Of a DNA stretch of 63,462 bases, positions 27,225-36,822 are shown piece after piece. The notes beneath the pieces were generated by a model. That model was not told where the DNA came from and did no database searches. It saw only the letters and a list, made by a program, of their open reading frames with translations. The position numbers and the translations under genes are program-made. The stretch spans positions 1 to 63,462 of the forward strand of contig CACHQZ010000004.1 of assembly GCA_902582165.1 (NCBI GenBank), in the 5' to 3' direction. Source of the stretch: an uncultured Pelagibacteraceae bacterium. Lineage in GTDB: Bacteria; Pseudomonadota; Alphaproteobacteria; Pelagibacterales; Pelagibacteraceae. How positions within the stretch are numbered: position 1 is the stretch's first letter; each line of letters opens with the position of its first letter.

Positions 27225-28270
27225 TGTCTAAAATTGTAATAATTGGAGCTGGAGCAATGGGTACAGCTTTTGCTTTACCTTGCTTAGATAATAATCATGA
27301 TGTCAATATTGTTGGAACTCATCTTGAAAACGAAACTATAGATCAATTTAAAAAGGATGATAATTTTCACCCAGGATTGAATACAAATATACCTAAGGAA
27401 ATAAACATATTAAGGTTTGAAAAATTTGATGAAATATTAAAATCTAATGTTGATTTGGTAGTACTTGGAATAAGTTCAAAAGGTATCGAATGGGTAGCCG
27501 ATCAATTAAGCAGGCTTTTCAAAGGAAATAAAATTCCAAACCTATTATTGTTAACTAAAGGGTTAAGTATTCATAAAAATAATTATGAATTACTAGTAGA
27601 TAAACTTAAAAGATTATTGGCTGACAGGGGAATTTCAAAAACAAATATCTCTGCTGTTGGTGGACCCTGTTTAGCTACAGGACTTGCTAATAGAGTACAT
27701 AGCAGCGTTGTAATTGCTAATAAAGATATCAAAACAGCTAAAAAATTAGCAGGTATGTTAAATACTTATTATTATCATACTTCATATTCAGATGATTTAA
27801 ATGGTGTAGAGGTTTCTGCTGCTATAAAAAATATTTTTTCAATGGCCGTCGGAGCTGCAAAAGGTTTGTGTAGTAAAAATATTTCAGAAGAAGTGAGAGA
27901 GAAAAATTATCTAAATACAGCTTCAGCCCTCATCAAGCAATCAATTCATGAAATGGAAATTTTTGTTGAACATTTAAAAGGAAAAAAAGAGACTGTAAAA
28001 GGACTAGCAGGGTTAGGTGATTTGTACGTAAGCTCAGGCGGAGGAAGAAATGCAAAAATGGGAGCCTATATAGGAGAGGGACTAACATTTACTGAAGCAA
28101 AAAAAACAAAAATGGAAAAAGTAACAGTTGAGGGTGCTGACTTAGCTAAAGAGATCGCAAAGAAAGTAAAAGAAGATTTTAATGAAAAACAATTACCTTT
28201 AATGCTGGGTATGATTAATGCTATTGTAGAAGACAAAAAACTTGAATTGAATTGGGAAGCTTTTAGATGA
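27224..28270 (+). CDS. gpsA: GpsA-like NAD(P)-dependent glycerol-3-phosphate dehydrogenase
   Basis: 348 residues. The N-terminal Rossmann site is GAGAMGTAFA, the central catalytic Lys is in AAIKNIFSMAVGAAKG, and GLAGLGDLYVSS plus the VEGADLA segment match GpsA. It is divergent: the usual SGPSFA reads GGPCLA. GpsA normally reduces dihydroxyacetone phosphate for lipid synthesis, but this copy overlaps glycerol kinase by 4 bases, so it may run in the oxidative direction to channel glycerol 3-phosphate into glycolysis. No GlpD flavoprotein is seen nearby. A separate biosynthetic gpsA elsewhere in the genome would support a catabolic role. Confidence 0.83.
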   Translation: MSKIVIIGAGAMGTAFALPCLDNNHDVNIVGTHLENETIDQFKKDDNFHPGLNTNIPKEINILRFEKFDEILKSNVDLVVLGISSKGIEWVADQLSRLFKGNKIPNLLLLTKGLSIHKNNYELLVDKLKRLLADRGISKTNISAVGGPCLATGLANRVHSSVVIANKDIKTAKKLAGMLNTYYYHTSYSDDLNGVEVSAAIKNIFSMAVGAAKGLCSKNISEEVREKNYLNTASALIKQSIHEMEIFVEHLKGKKETVKGLAGLGDLYVSSGGGRNAKMGAYIGEGLTFTEAKKTKMEKVTVEGADLAKEIAKKVKEDFNEKQLPLMLGMINAIVEDKKLELNWEAFR

Positions 28271-29748
28271 AAAAGTTTATAATTTCTATTGATGCAGGCA
28301 CAACATCTAACAGATCAATTTTATTTGATTTAAAAGGAAAACCGATTTTTTCTTCACAAAAAGAATTTACACAATATTTCCCAAAAAGTGGTTGGGTTGA
28401 GCATAATCCAGATGAAATTTGGAAAACAACAATAAAAACTTTAAAAGATGTAATACAAAAAGCTAAACGCTTAAAAGGTACAATTTTAAGTATCGGAATC
28501 ACCAATCAAAGAGAGACCACTGTTCTATGGGATAAAAAAACAGGAAAACCTGTTTATAAAGCTATTGTTTGGCAAGACAGAAGAACTGAAGAATTTTGTA
28601 AAAAGCTGAGAAAGCAAAACAAGGATACGATGGTTTTTAATAAAACTGGCCTTTTGATTGACTCATATTTTTCTGGAACAAAAATTAAATGGATTTTAGA
28701 TAATGTCCCTAAAGCACGGCAGTTAATGAATAGAAAACATCTGTTATTTGGAACAATTGACAGCTTTTTAATTTGGAGACTTACTAAGGGAAAAGTTCAT
28801 GCAACAGATGCAACAAATGCAAGTAGAACAATGATATATAACATTTCCTCAAATAAATGGGATGATACAATATTAAATCTCCTTAAAATTAAAAAACATA
28901 TTTTACCAGAAGTGAAAGATTGTGCAGATGATTATGGTCAAACCCATCCTTCCGTAACTGGTAAACCAATTCCGATTAATGGAGTTGTAGGTGATCAACA
29001 ATCAGCAACGATTGGCCAATGTTGTTTTGAACCTGGCTCATTAAAAAGCACTTACGGAACTGGTGCTTTTGTATTATTAAATACGGGTTCTAAAAAAATT
29101 TACTCAAAAAATAGACTATTAACGACTATTGCTTACAGAGTTAATGGAAAGACAACATACGCAATGGAGGGATCTATTTTTATAGCTGGTGCTGGTGTAC
29201 AATGGTTAAGAGATCGAATGAAATTTTTTAAGAAAGCACCTGAAACAGAAAAAATAGTTAAATCACTTCAAAACAACAATGATATTTATTTAGTTCCAGC
29301 ATTCACTGGATTAGGGGCTCCGTACTGGGATGCTAACGCTAGAGGAATTTTAAGCGGCATTACTAGAGATACAAGTCCTAAAGAAATAGTGAGAGCTACG
29401 ATTGAGGCAGTTGCTTATCAAACTCACGATCTTTTTGAAGCTATGAAACATGACGGTTTGAGACCTAAAATTGTAAAAGTTGATGGTGGGATGGTAATGA
29501 ATAATTGGTTTTCACAATTTTTATCTGACATAGTGAATGTAAAAGTATTAAGACCTAAAGTTCAAGAAACCACTGCCTTAGGCGCAGCTTTTATGGCTGG
29601 TTTGTACATAGGGATATATAAATCGTTAAAAGATATTTCTAAAAACTGGAACTTAGATAAAAAATTTTCACCAAAAATGAAAAATAAATCTAGAACAATT
29701 CTAATTAACGGCTGGGAAAAAGCAGTCAAGAGAGCCTTAATAAATTAA
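28267..29748 (+). CDS. glpK: glycerol kinase
   Basis: 493 residues, full length FGGY kinase that phosphorylates glycerol. The phosphate loop DAGTTSNRS (8-16), GWVEHNPDEIW, TNQRETTVLW, the WQDRR glycerol-binding segment and the VDGGMVMNNWF signature are all present. It overlaps the GpsA-like gene and is followed after 104 bases by the glycerol-type ABC importer, making a full uptake-phosphorylation-oxidation path. No glpF facilitator is seen. Confidence 0.96.
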   Translation: MKKFIISIDAGTTSNRSILFDLKGKPIFSSQKEFTQYFPKSGWVEHNPDEIWKTTIKTLKDVIQKAKRLKGTILSIGITNQRETTVLWDKKTGKPVYKAIVWQDRRTEEFCKKLRKQNKDTMVFNKTGLLIDSYFSGTKIKWILDNVPKARQLMNRKHLLFGTIDSFLIWRLTKGKVHATDATNASRTMIYNISSNKWDDTILNLLKIKKHILPEVKDCADDYGQTHPSVTGKPIPINGVVGDQQSATIGQCCFEPGSLKSTYGTGAFVLLNTGSKKIYSKNRLLTTIAYRVNGKTTYAMEGSIFIAGAGVQWLRDRMKFFKKAPETEKIVKSLQNNNDIYLVPAFTGLGAPYWDANARGILSGITRDTSPKEIVRATIEAVAYQTHDLFEAMKHDGLRPKIVKVDGGMVMNNWFSQFLSDIVNVKVLRPKVQETTALGAAFMAGLYIGIYKSLKDISKNWNLDKKFSPKMKNKSRTILINGWEKAVKRALIN

Positions 29749-29812
29749 TACACCTTTAAGTTGTAATTTTAAAAAGTTTCTGCACTGTACTTTTCACATT
29801 AATTTTGGTTGA

Positions 29813-29826
29813 ATAAGTGAACTTAT
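29813..29826 (+). promoter_or_regulatory. inverted repeat in the glpV leader
   Basis: ATAAGT-GA-ACTTAT is a perfect 6-base inverted repeat with a 2-base spacer, 26 bases before the glpV ATG and 12 bases before a strong ribosome site (GAGGGA at 29839-29844, 8 bases from the ATG). Position suits an operator or promoter-proximal site. In sequence this AT-rich, 6-base arms can arise by chance. Confidence 0.3.
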
Positions 29827-29852
29827 AACAACAACAACGAGGGAAATAATCT

Positions 29853-31586
29853 ATGTTTAAAACATTGAAGAGTATTTTAGCTGTTGCTGTTTCAATTTCT
29901 CTATTAACTATTTCAAACGCTGTAGCTGACGGACACGGAGCTGCAATTAAGAAATGGTCAAATGGTGAGTTTAGTCTTTCGACAATTTCTGCAAAAGAAA
30001 GAGAGAAAGAACTTAATTGGTTTCACGATGCCGCAAAGCCATTCAAAGGAATGGAAATAAACGTATTGTCAGAAACTATTCCAACTCACGAATATGAGTC
30101 AAAAGTTTTAACAAAAGCTTTTGAAGAGATAACTGGAATCAAAGTAAATCACCAGTTACTTGGAGAAGGAGAAGTAGTACAAGCTGTACAAACTCAAATG
30201 CAAACTGGAAGAAACTTATATGATGCATACATCAATGATTCTGATTTGATCGGTACGCACTCAAGACTTCAGTTAGCAGTAAACTTAACGAAGTGGATGA
30301 AAGGTGAAGGTAAAGATGTAACTTTACCAACATTAGATATCGATGATTTCATCGGTAAATCATTTACTACAGGTCCAGATGGTGATTTATATCAATTACC
30401 TGACCAACAATTTGCTAACCTTTACTGGTTTAGAAAAGATTGGTTTGACAGACCTGAAATCAAAAAAGGTTTCAAAGCTAAATACGGATACGATCTAGGT
30501 GTGCCAGTAAACTGGTCTGCTTACGAAGATATCGCTGAATACTTTACAAAAGACGTAAAGAATATCGACGGTGTAAGAGTATACGGTCACATGGACTACG
30601 GTAAGAGAGCTCCAGACTTAGGATGGAGAATGACTGATGCGTGGTTATCAATGGCTGGTGCAGGTTCAGTTGGTAAACCAAATGGTGTACCAGTTGACGA
30701 GTGGGGAATAAGAATGGAAAAAGGTTCTTGTAACCCAGTTGGTGCTGACGTAGCAAGAGGTGGGGCTGCTAATGGTCCTGCTGCCGTATATGCAATCAGA
30801 AAATGGGACGAGTGGTTAAGAGCTTATGCACCTCCAGGTGCTGCAGCGATGGACTTCTATCAGTCTCTGCCAGCTTTATCATCAGGAAACGTTGCACAGC
30901 AAATTTTCTGGTATACAGCATTCACGGCATCAATGGTTGCTCCAAAGAATACTGGAAACAAAACAGTTGATGATAACGGTAATCCTTTATGGAGAATGGG
31001 ACCATCACCAAAAGGTCCTTACTGGGATGAAGGTATGAAGCTTGGTTATCAAGATGCTGGATCATGGACTTTATTTAAGTCTACACCAGTTGATAGAAGA
31101 AAAGCTGCATGGTTATACGCTCAATTTGTAGTATCAAAAACTGTTGATCTTAAGAAAAGTGATGTTGGTTTAACTATCATTAGAGATAGTACAATTAATC
31201 ACAAGCACTTTACTAAAAGAGCTCCAAAACTTGGCGGACTTGTAGAATTTTACAGATCTAAAAACAGAGTATTGTGGTCACCGACAGGTATCAATGTTCC
31301 GGACTATCCGAAACTTGCACAAATCTGGTGGCAACAAATTGGAGATGTAAACTCAGGTGCGTTTACTCCACAACAAGCTATGGATCGTCTTGCAGAAGAG
31401 ATGAACCTAGTTATGTCTCGTATGGAAGCTGCTGATAAAGCAAACAATACATATGGTGGATGTGGTCCAAGATTAGCTAAGCCGAAAGGCGCTGATTATT
31501 GGTTGAAACAACCAGGATCACCAAAAGCTAAACGAAATGAGAAACCTAAAGGTAAAACAGTTCCATTCGAAAGAGCTTGGAAGTAA
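29853..31586 (+). CDS. glpV: glycerol-type ABC importer, periplasmic binding protein
   Basis: 577 residues, a large family-1 extracellular binding protein. The signal peptide covers about 1-25 (hydrophobic core then AVA-DG cleavage). The length and the gene order that follows (two unequal ATPases, two permeases, a DUF2160 membrane protein) match the glycerol importer GlpSTPQUV described in Rhizobium leguminosarum. Codon use is less AT-biased than in its neighbours, typical of a highly expressed gene here, and it has one of the best Shine-Dalgarno sites in the window. It is followed by a terminator-like hairpin that should lower readthrough to the ATPase genes. The substrate call rests on family and on the adjacent glpK. 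Confidence 0.85.
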   Translation: MFKTLKSILAVAVSISLLTISNAVADGHGAAIKKWSNGEFSLSTISAKEREKELNWFHDAAKPFKGMEINVLSETIPTHEYESKVLTKAFEEITGIKVNHQLLGEGEVVQAVQTQMQTGRNLYDAYINDSDLIGTHSRLQLAVNLTKWMKGEGKDVTLPTLDIDDFIGKSFTTGPDGDLYQLPDQQFANLYWFRKDWFDRPEIKKGFKAKYGYDLGVPVNWSAYEDIAEYFTKDVKNIDGVRVYGHMDYGKRAPDLGWRMTDAWLSMAGAGSVGKPNGVPVDEWGIRMEKGSCNPVGADVARGGAANGPAAVYAIRKWDEWLRAYAPPGAAAMDFYQSLPALSSGNVAQQIFWYTAFTASMVAPKNTGNKTVDDNGNPLWRMGPSPKGPYWDEGMKLGYQDAGSWTLFKSTPVDRRKAAWLYAQFVVSKTVDLKKSDVGLTIIRDSTINHKHFTKRAPKLGGLVEFYRSKNRVLWSPTGINVPDYPKLAQIWWQQIGDVNSGAFTPQQAMDRLAEEMNLVMSRMEAADKANNTYGGCGPRLAKPKGADYWLKQPGSPKAKRNEKPKGKTVPFERAWK

Positions 31587-31609
31587 TTTAGGTTTAATCT
31601 AAATTTAAA

Positions 31610-31635
31610 GGGGGCTTTAACGGCCCCCTTTTTTT
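31610..31635 (+). terminator. rho-independent terminator/attenuator after glpV
   Basis: GGGGGC (31610-31615), loop TTTAACG, GCCCCC (31623-31628), then seven T (31629-31635). It is the most GC-rich hairpin in the window. It lies 24 bases after the glpV stop and 21 bases before glpS, so it should make most transcripts end after the binding protein while some read through. Confidence 0.9.
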
Positions 31636-31655
31636 AAAACGGAATTCAAAAAAAT

Positions 31656-32720
31656 ATGAGCCTAGAATTAAAAAACGTAGAAAAAAAAATAGGATTAGAT
31701 ACTCATATTTATTCAACAAATTTAAAATTAGAAAAAAATACTATTAATATTCTTTTAGGACCAACACTCTCTGGCAAGACAACACTTATGCAAATTATGG
31801 CCGGTTTGGATAAACCCACGAATGGTGAAATTTGGTTTAATGAACAGAATGTTACAGGAATGAAAGTTCAAAAAAGAAACGTTTCAATGGTCTATCAACA
31901 ATTCATAAATTATCCTAATTTTACTGTTTATGACAACATTGCATCACCTTTAAAAATAACAGGTGTTAGTTCAGATGAAATTAAACAAAGAGTTGGGAAA
32001 GTTGCAGAATTACTAAAACTCTCTGGAATGTTGACTAAAAAACCGAATGAGCTTTCTGGAGGACAACAACAAAGAACTGCTTTAGCAAGAGCACTTGTAA
32101 AAGACTCAGACTTAATTCTTTTAGATGAACCACTTGCTAACTTAGATTTTAAATTAAGAGAGGAATTGAGAGAAGAATTACCAAAATTATTTGAAAACAG
32201 AGACTGTATTGTAGTTTATGCAACCACAGAACCTTCAGAAGCTTTACTCTTAGGTGGTAATACAGCAACGTTACAGGAAGGTAAGATTATTCAATATGGA
32301 AAAACTTTAGATACTTATAATAAACCTAACTCTCTAGTTTCAGCCCAGGTCTTTAGTGATCCACCAATGAATATAGCTAAAATAAAAAAATCAGGAGACC
32401 AGTGTTCATTTTTACAAAATGACATTCAATGGAAGACCAAATTAAATATCAAAGATGGTGAATATAAAGTAGGTATTAGACCCCACAATATTACAACTTA
32501 TAAAGAGGGCAAAAATACACTTGAGATAAAAGGTAAAGTTTTAATTTCTGAAATCAGTGGTTCTGAGAGCTTAATTCACTTTACAAACGGAAATTTGAAT
32601 TGGGTTTCTTTGTCTAACGGAGTTTTTCAAAAAAAAGTTGGCGATGAGATGAATTTATACATGAATACAGATGAGTTTGTTTATTTTGATCAAAATGAAA
32701 GGTTAGTATCTAATGGCTAA
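31656..32720 (+). CDS. glpS: glycerol-type ABC importer ATPase S, altered H-switch
   Basis: 354 residues of the MalK/UgpC class with a C-terminal TOBE-like region. Walker A is GPTLSGKT (35-42), the signature LSGGQ is intact (133-137) and Walker B is LILLDE (153-158). The switch His normally found in YVTHDQ is Thr191 (YATTEPSEA). The GPTLSGKT spelling matches the GlpS branch as I recall it. It pairs with GlpT, whose losses are complementary. It overlaps glpT by 8 bases. Confidence 0.85.
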   Translation: MSLELKNVEKKIGLDTHIYSTNLKLEKNTINILLGPTLSGKTTLMQIMAGLDKPTNGEIWFNEQNVTGMKVQKRNVSMVYQQFINYPNFTVYDNIASPLKITGVSSDEIKQRVGKVAELLKLSGMLTKKPNELSGGQQQRTALARALVKDSDLILLDEPLANLDFKLREELREELPKLFENRDCIVVYATTEPSEALLLGGNTATLQEGKIIQYGKTLDTYNKPNSLVSAQVFSDPPMNIAKIKKSGDQCSFLQNDIQWKTKLNIKDGEYKVGIRPHNITTYKEGKNTLEIKGKVLISEISGSESLIHFTNGNLNWVSLSNGVFQKKVGDEMNLYMNTDEFVYFDQNERLVSNG

Positions 32721-33777
32721 AGTTACATTAAAAGGTTTAAGCCATAGTTATTTAAAAACTCAGTCTTCAGATGCTGACTGGGCAATCAGAGGAGTAGACA
32801 TTGATTGGAATGATGGGGGTGCTTATGCTTTATTAGGCCCGTCAGGTTGTGGAAAGACAACGTTGTTGAATATTATCTCTGGACTAATTACACCAACTAA
32901 AGGTGATATATTATTTGATGATAAAATTATTTCAGGGTTGAGTCCTGTAGAGAGAAATATCGCACAGATTTTTCAATTCCCGGTTATTTATGACACGATG
33001 ACAGTGTATGATAATTTAGCATTTCCTTTAAGAAATAGAAAAATTCCAGAGGAAGAAATCAAAGTAAAAGTTCATGAGATAGCTGAAATGTTGGAATTAT
33101 CTTCAACATTAAACAATAGAGCTTCCGGTCTAACTGCAGATGGTAAACAAAAAATTTCACTAGGGCGTGGATTGGTAAGATCAGATGTAAATGCTATTAT
33201 GTTTGATGAACCATTAACAGTAATCGATCCTCATTTGAAATGGATTTTAAGATCTAAACTTAAAGAACTTCATCAAAAGATTAATAGAACAATGATTTAT
33301 GTAACACACGATCAAACAGAAGCTTTAACATTTGCTGATCAAGTAGTTGTAATGCATGAAGGTCAAATTGTTCAAACAGGAACACCAGTAGATTTATTTG
33401 AAAAACCAAAGCATACATTTGTTGGATATTTTATTGGTTCACCAGGCATGAATGTTTTACCTTGTCAAATTAAAGGAAATGATGTGATCGTTAATGGAAA
33501 AAAAATAGAAACTCACCAACAAATTAAAAAAAATAATTTTAACAAGACAGAAGTTGGTGTGAGACCTGAATTTATATCTTTTAGTAATGAGGGAATTCCA
33601 GTCAAAGTTTTATCAGTAAGTAATACTGGAAGACACAAAATTATAGATACTGAGAGTGAAACGGGAAAAATTAAGATTATTGCAAAATCTAATGAAGATA
33701 TTCCGTCAGGATCTACATTTTTAAAATTTAAAAAAGAATATACTTATACATATGGAGATAGTTGGATAATTGAATGA
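32713..33777 (+). CDS. glpT: glycerol-type ABC importer ATPase T, degenerate signature
   Basis: 354 residues. Walker A GPSGCGKT (42-49), Walker B IMFDEP (162-167) and the switch His199 (YVTHDQTEA) are intact. The ABC signature is not LSGGQ but LTADGKQ (140-146). With GlpS this would give one composite site made of GlpT Walker motifs plus the GlpS signature (working) and one made of GlpS Walker motifs plus the GlpT signature (degenerate). The name is that of the rhizobial ABC ATPase, not the E. coli GlpT antiporter. It overlaps glpP by 4 bases. Confidence 0.85.
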   Translation: MAKVTLKGLSHSYLKTQSSDADWAIRGVDIDWNDGGAYALLGPSGCGKTTLLNIISGLITPTKGDILFDDKIISGLSPVERNIAQIFQFPVIYDTMTVYDNLAFPLRNRKIPEEEIKVKVHEIAEMLELSSTLNNRASGLTADGKQKISLGRGLVRSDVNAIMFDEPLTVIDPHLKWILRSKLKELHQKINRTMIYVTHDQTEALTFADQVVVMHEGQIVQTGTPVDLFEKPKHTFVGYFIGSPGMNVLPCQIKGNDVIVNGKKIETHQQIKKNNFNKTEVGVRPEFISFSNEGIPVKVLSVSNTGRHKIIDTESETGKIKIIAKSNEDIPSGSTFLKFKKEYTYTYGDSWIIE

Positions 33778-34640
33778 ATAAAACAGTAAATCAAAAAGCA
33801 TGGTTTTTTGTAATACCAGTATTTGTGCTAGTAGCTTTCAATGCCATTATTCCATTAATGACAGTAGTCAACTATGCTTTCCAGGAAACTTTCGGGAATA
33901 ATGTTTTTATGTGGGAAGGCACAAGATGGTTTAAACAAATCATGTTATCTGAAAGATTTCACGCATCACTTGGTAGACAATTTTTATTTACGTTTATAAT
34001 TTTATTTATTCAAATTCCACTAGGAATAGCTATTGCTCTTACTATGCCTAAAGAGGGAATAGGAGTACCCGTTTGTTTAGTTTTAATGTCTATGCCACTT
34101 TTAATTCCATGGAACGTTGTAGGAGCTATGTGGAATATTTTTGCGTTACCAGATATTGGTTTCTTAGGTCATTCACTTAATGCTTTAGGATTTGATTATA
34201 ACTTTACTCAACAAATTGGCGATGCTTGGTTCACAACTATACTAATGGATGTATGGCATTGGACATCTTTAGTAGTTTTGTTGTCTTATGCAGGATTAAG
34301 ATCTATTCAACCTGCTTACTATCAAGCAGCAGAAATTGATGGGGCTAGTCGTTGGGCAATTTTTACGAAAATCGAATTACCTAAAATGAAAAAAGTATTA
34401 ACGATTGCAATACTTTTAAGATTCATGGACAGTTTCATGATTTATACGGAGCCTTTTGTTTTAACTGGAGGCGGTCCAGGCAACGCTACTGCATTTTTAT
34501 CTATAGACTTAGTTAAAATGGCATTAGGACAGTTTGATTTAGGACCAGCAGCAGCAATGTCTTTGATATACTTCTTTATAGTGCTTTTGGTTTGTTGGGT
34601 ATTTTACACATTAATGATGAGAAATGAGGAGAAATCATGA
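33774..34640 (+). CDS. glpP: glycerol-type ABC importer permease P
   Basis: 288 residues, about six transmembrane helices, MalF/UgpA class. The cytoplasmic coupling loop reads EIDGASRWAIFTKIELP (near 185-203), the EAA motif that docks on the ATPases. It overlaps glpQ by 4 bases. Role and substrate follow from the operon. Confidence 0.87.
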   Translation: MNKTVNQKAWFFVIPVFVLVAFNAIIPLMTVVNYAFQETFGNNVFMWEGTRWFKQIMLSERFHASLGRQFLFTFIILFIQIPLGIAIALTMPKEGIGVPVCLVLMSMPLLIPWNVVGAMWNIFALPDIGFLGHSLNALGFDYNFTQQIGDAWFTTILMDVWHWTSLVVLLSYAGLRSIQPAYYQAAEIDGASRWAIFTKIELPKMKKVLTIAILLRFMDSFMIYTEPFVLTGGGPGNATAFLSIDLVKMALGQFDLGPAAAMSLIYFFIVLLVCWVFYTLMMRNEEKS

Positions 34641-35437
34641 AGAAAGCTAAGTGGGTAGTTCCTACAATTTATATTATTTTCTTGATGCTTCCAATTTATT
34701 GGTTACTAAACATGTCATTTAAAACGACAACTGAGATTATAAACACTTACACTTTATGGCCCCAAGAATTTACATTAGATAATTATAAGAAAATTTTTAC
34801 CGATAGTACTTGGTATACTGGATATCTTAATTCTATTTATTACGTAGTGATGAACACCGTGATTTCAGTGGCTGCTGCGCTACCCGCAGCTTACGCTTTT
34901 TCTAGATATAAATTTTTAGGAGATAAACATTTATTTTTCTGGCTATTAACTAATAGGATGGCACCACCAGCAGTTTTTGCTTTACCGTTCTTTCAATTTT
35001 ATTCATCAGTGAATTTATTCGATACTCATGTTGCTGTAGCCTTATCACACTGTTTATTCAATATTCCTCTAGCAGTTTGGATTTTAGAGGGATTTATGTC
35101 ATCTGTGCCAAAAGAATTAGATGAAACAGCTTATGTTGACGGTTATTCGTTTTGGAGATTTTTCTTTAAGATTTTTATTCCAACAATTACTGCAGGAATA
35201 GGTATTACAATGTTTTTCTGTTTTATGTTTTCTTGGGTCGAATTATTATTAGCTAAAACACTTACAGCTGTAGCTGCAAAACCTATTGCAGCTACTATGA
35301 CAAGAACTGCTAGTACATCAGGGTACGAGTTAGGATTACTTGCTGCCGCGGGTAGTTTAACCATCATCCCAGGTGCAATTGTGATTTATTTTGTAAGAAA
35401 TTATATAGCTAAGGGGTTTGCACTAGGAAGAGTATGA
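34637..35437 (+). CDS. glpQ: glycerol-type ABC importer permease Q
   Basis: 266 residues, six helices, MalG/UgpE class. The EAA-type loop is YVDGYSFWRFFFKIFIP (near 160-176). It follows glpP with a 4-base overlap and runs 4 bases into the DUF2160 gene, so the permease block is translationally coupled. The name follows the rhizobial importer and is unrelated to the phosphodiesterase GlpQ. Confidence 0.87.
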   Translation: MKKAKWVVPTIYIIFLMLPIYWLLNMSFKTTTEIINTYTLWPQEFTLDNYKKIFTDSTWYTGYLNSIYYVVMNTVISVAAALPAAYAFSRYKFLGDKHLFFWLLTNRMAPPAVFALPFFQFYSSVNLFDTHVAVALSHCLFNIPLAVWILEGFMSSVPKELDETAYVDGYSFWRFFFKIFIPTITAGIGITMFFCFMFSWVELLLAKTLTAVAAKPIAATMTRTASTSGYELGLLAAAGSLTIIPGAIVIYFVRNYIAKGFALGRV

Positions 35438-35793
35438 TAATGTTTAATATTTTAAATGCTGCTACATGGGGTGATATGGCAAAGGAAAAGGAGAAAGGTT
35501 TTTTTGAATTTGAGTTTATTACTTGGATGGCATGGACCTGGCAGACAGCTGCATTTTTTATATTCATAGCTTTATGTTTAACAGCAATGGTAATCTGGGA
35601 AAAGAAATCACCAGGTGGTAATCCAAGAAAGGGAATATTGGGATTAGATACAACTAGAGGCGATAGATTATTTATTTCATTACTAGGCAGTGCGTTCATT
35701 CATTTATTTTGGTTAGCTCTAGTTGGAAGTGTATTGTGGATTGCAACAATAATTTGCATTGGCTATGCAGTTGTTGTATTTAGATACGTCTAA
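35434..35793 (+). CDS. glpU: DUF2160 membrane protein of the glycerol importer
   Basis: 119 residues with two strong hydrophobic helices (about 33-52 and 82-115) and the WMAWTWQTAAFF segment and PGGNPRKGILGL loop typical of DUF2160. The family occurs almost only inside this type of importer operon, so it is probably an accessory subunit; its mechanism is unknown. It is followed 24 bases later by gap, which has its own AAGGAG ribosome site. Confidence 0.85.
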   Translation: MIMFNILNAATWGDMAKEKEKGFFEFEFITWMAWTWQTAAFFIFIALCLTAMVIWEKKSPGGNPRKGILGLDTTRGDRLFISLLGSAFIHLFWLALVGSVLWIATIICIGYAVVVFRYV

Positions 35794-35817
35794 ATATTAT
35801 TCATTGAAGGAGATTAA

Positions 35818-36822
35818 ATGGTTAAGGTTGGCATTAATGGTTTTGGTAGAATAGGTAGGTTAATTTTAAGAGCTATTTTAGAAAATTATAAAAATGAAAT
35901 TCAAGTTGTTGCAATTAATGATTTAGGATCAATAGAAACCAATGCGCACTTAATTAAATACGATAGCACTCATGGGGTTATTAATGAAGATATTCATACC
36001 TCAAAAGACGGGTTTAAAATTGGCAATCAGGAAATAAAAGTTTTTGCAGAAAAGGATCCAGCTAATATCCCTTGGGGAAAAGTAGGTGCTGATGTAGTTT
36101 TAGAATGCACTGGTATATTTCTAGACAAGACATCAGCAGAAAAACATATAAAAGGTGGGGCAAAAAAAGTAATAATTTCTGCTCCTGGTAAAGAAGTAGA
36201 TTTCACTATCGTTCAAGGTGTCAATAGCAAGGAGTTAAAAAAAGAGCATAATATTATATCCAATGGTTCGTGCACGACGAATTGTTTAGCTCCTGTTGCA
36301 ATGGTTTTAGAAAAAACTTTTGGAATTAGCTATGGTTATATGACTACAATTCATAGTTACACAGGTGACCAAAAATTGCTTGATACATTACATAAAGATT
36401 TAAGAAGAGCTCGTTCTACAGAAGGAGCAATGATACCTACTTCAACAGGAGCTGCCAAAGCAATGAGTTTAGTTCTGCCGAGTTTAAAAGGAAAGTTAGA
36501 TGGAACAGCTATTAGAGTTCCTACACCAAACGTTTCATTAATTGATCTAACATTAGTTACTGATAAAGAAGCAACACCTGAAAGTATTAATGAGGCAATG
36601 ATAGAGGCTGCTAAAGGAGAGTTAAAAGGCATCTTAGATGTAAACCAAAAACCATTAGTATCAAAAGATTTTAATCACAATCCCCATAGCTCGATATTTG
36701 ACATTACTCAAACCCAAGTTATCAAAGGAAAATTTAGTAGAATTCTCTCTTGGTATGATAACGAATGGGGATTTTCTAATAGGATGTGTGATACAGCTAT
36801 TCAAATATCTGGTTTAATTTAA
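35818..36822 (+). CDS. gap: glyceraldehyde-3-phosphate dehydrogenase
   Basis: 334 residues. NGFGRIGR (8-15) opens the NAD site; Asp35 in AINDLG favours NAD over NADP. The catalytic Cys is in SNGSCTTNCLAP (Gly replacing the usual Ala before Ser) and the active-site His is in THSYTGDQ-type context (IHSYTGDQ). Placed at the end of the glycerol importer operon rather than next to pgk, this copy looks dedicated to glycerol or sugar breakdown. Its last 4 bases overlap the convergent small gene at 36819-36992. Confidence 0.95.
   Translation: MVKVGINGFGRIGRLILRAILENYKNEIQVVAINDLGSIETNAHLIKYDSTHGVINEDIHTSKDGFKIGNQEIKVFAEKDPANIPWGKVGADVVLECTGIFLDKTSAEKHIKGGAKKVIISAPGKEVDFTIVQGVNSKELKKEHNIISNGSCTTNCLAPVAMVLEKTFGISYGYMTTIHSYTGDQKLLDTLHKDLRRARSTEGAMIPTSTGAAKAMSLVLPSLKGKLDGTAIRVPTPNVSLIDLTLVTDKEATPESINEAMIEAAKGELKGILDVNQKPLVSKDFNHNPHSSIFDITQTQVIKGKFSRILSWYDNEWGFSNRMCDTAIQISGLI

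Noticed and set aside
29749-29852. Riboswitch before glpV
   Set aside because: Only 104 bases, with no conserved aptamer-like stem set that I can recognise; only a short inverted repeat and a ribosome site are seen.
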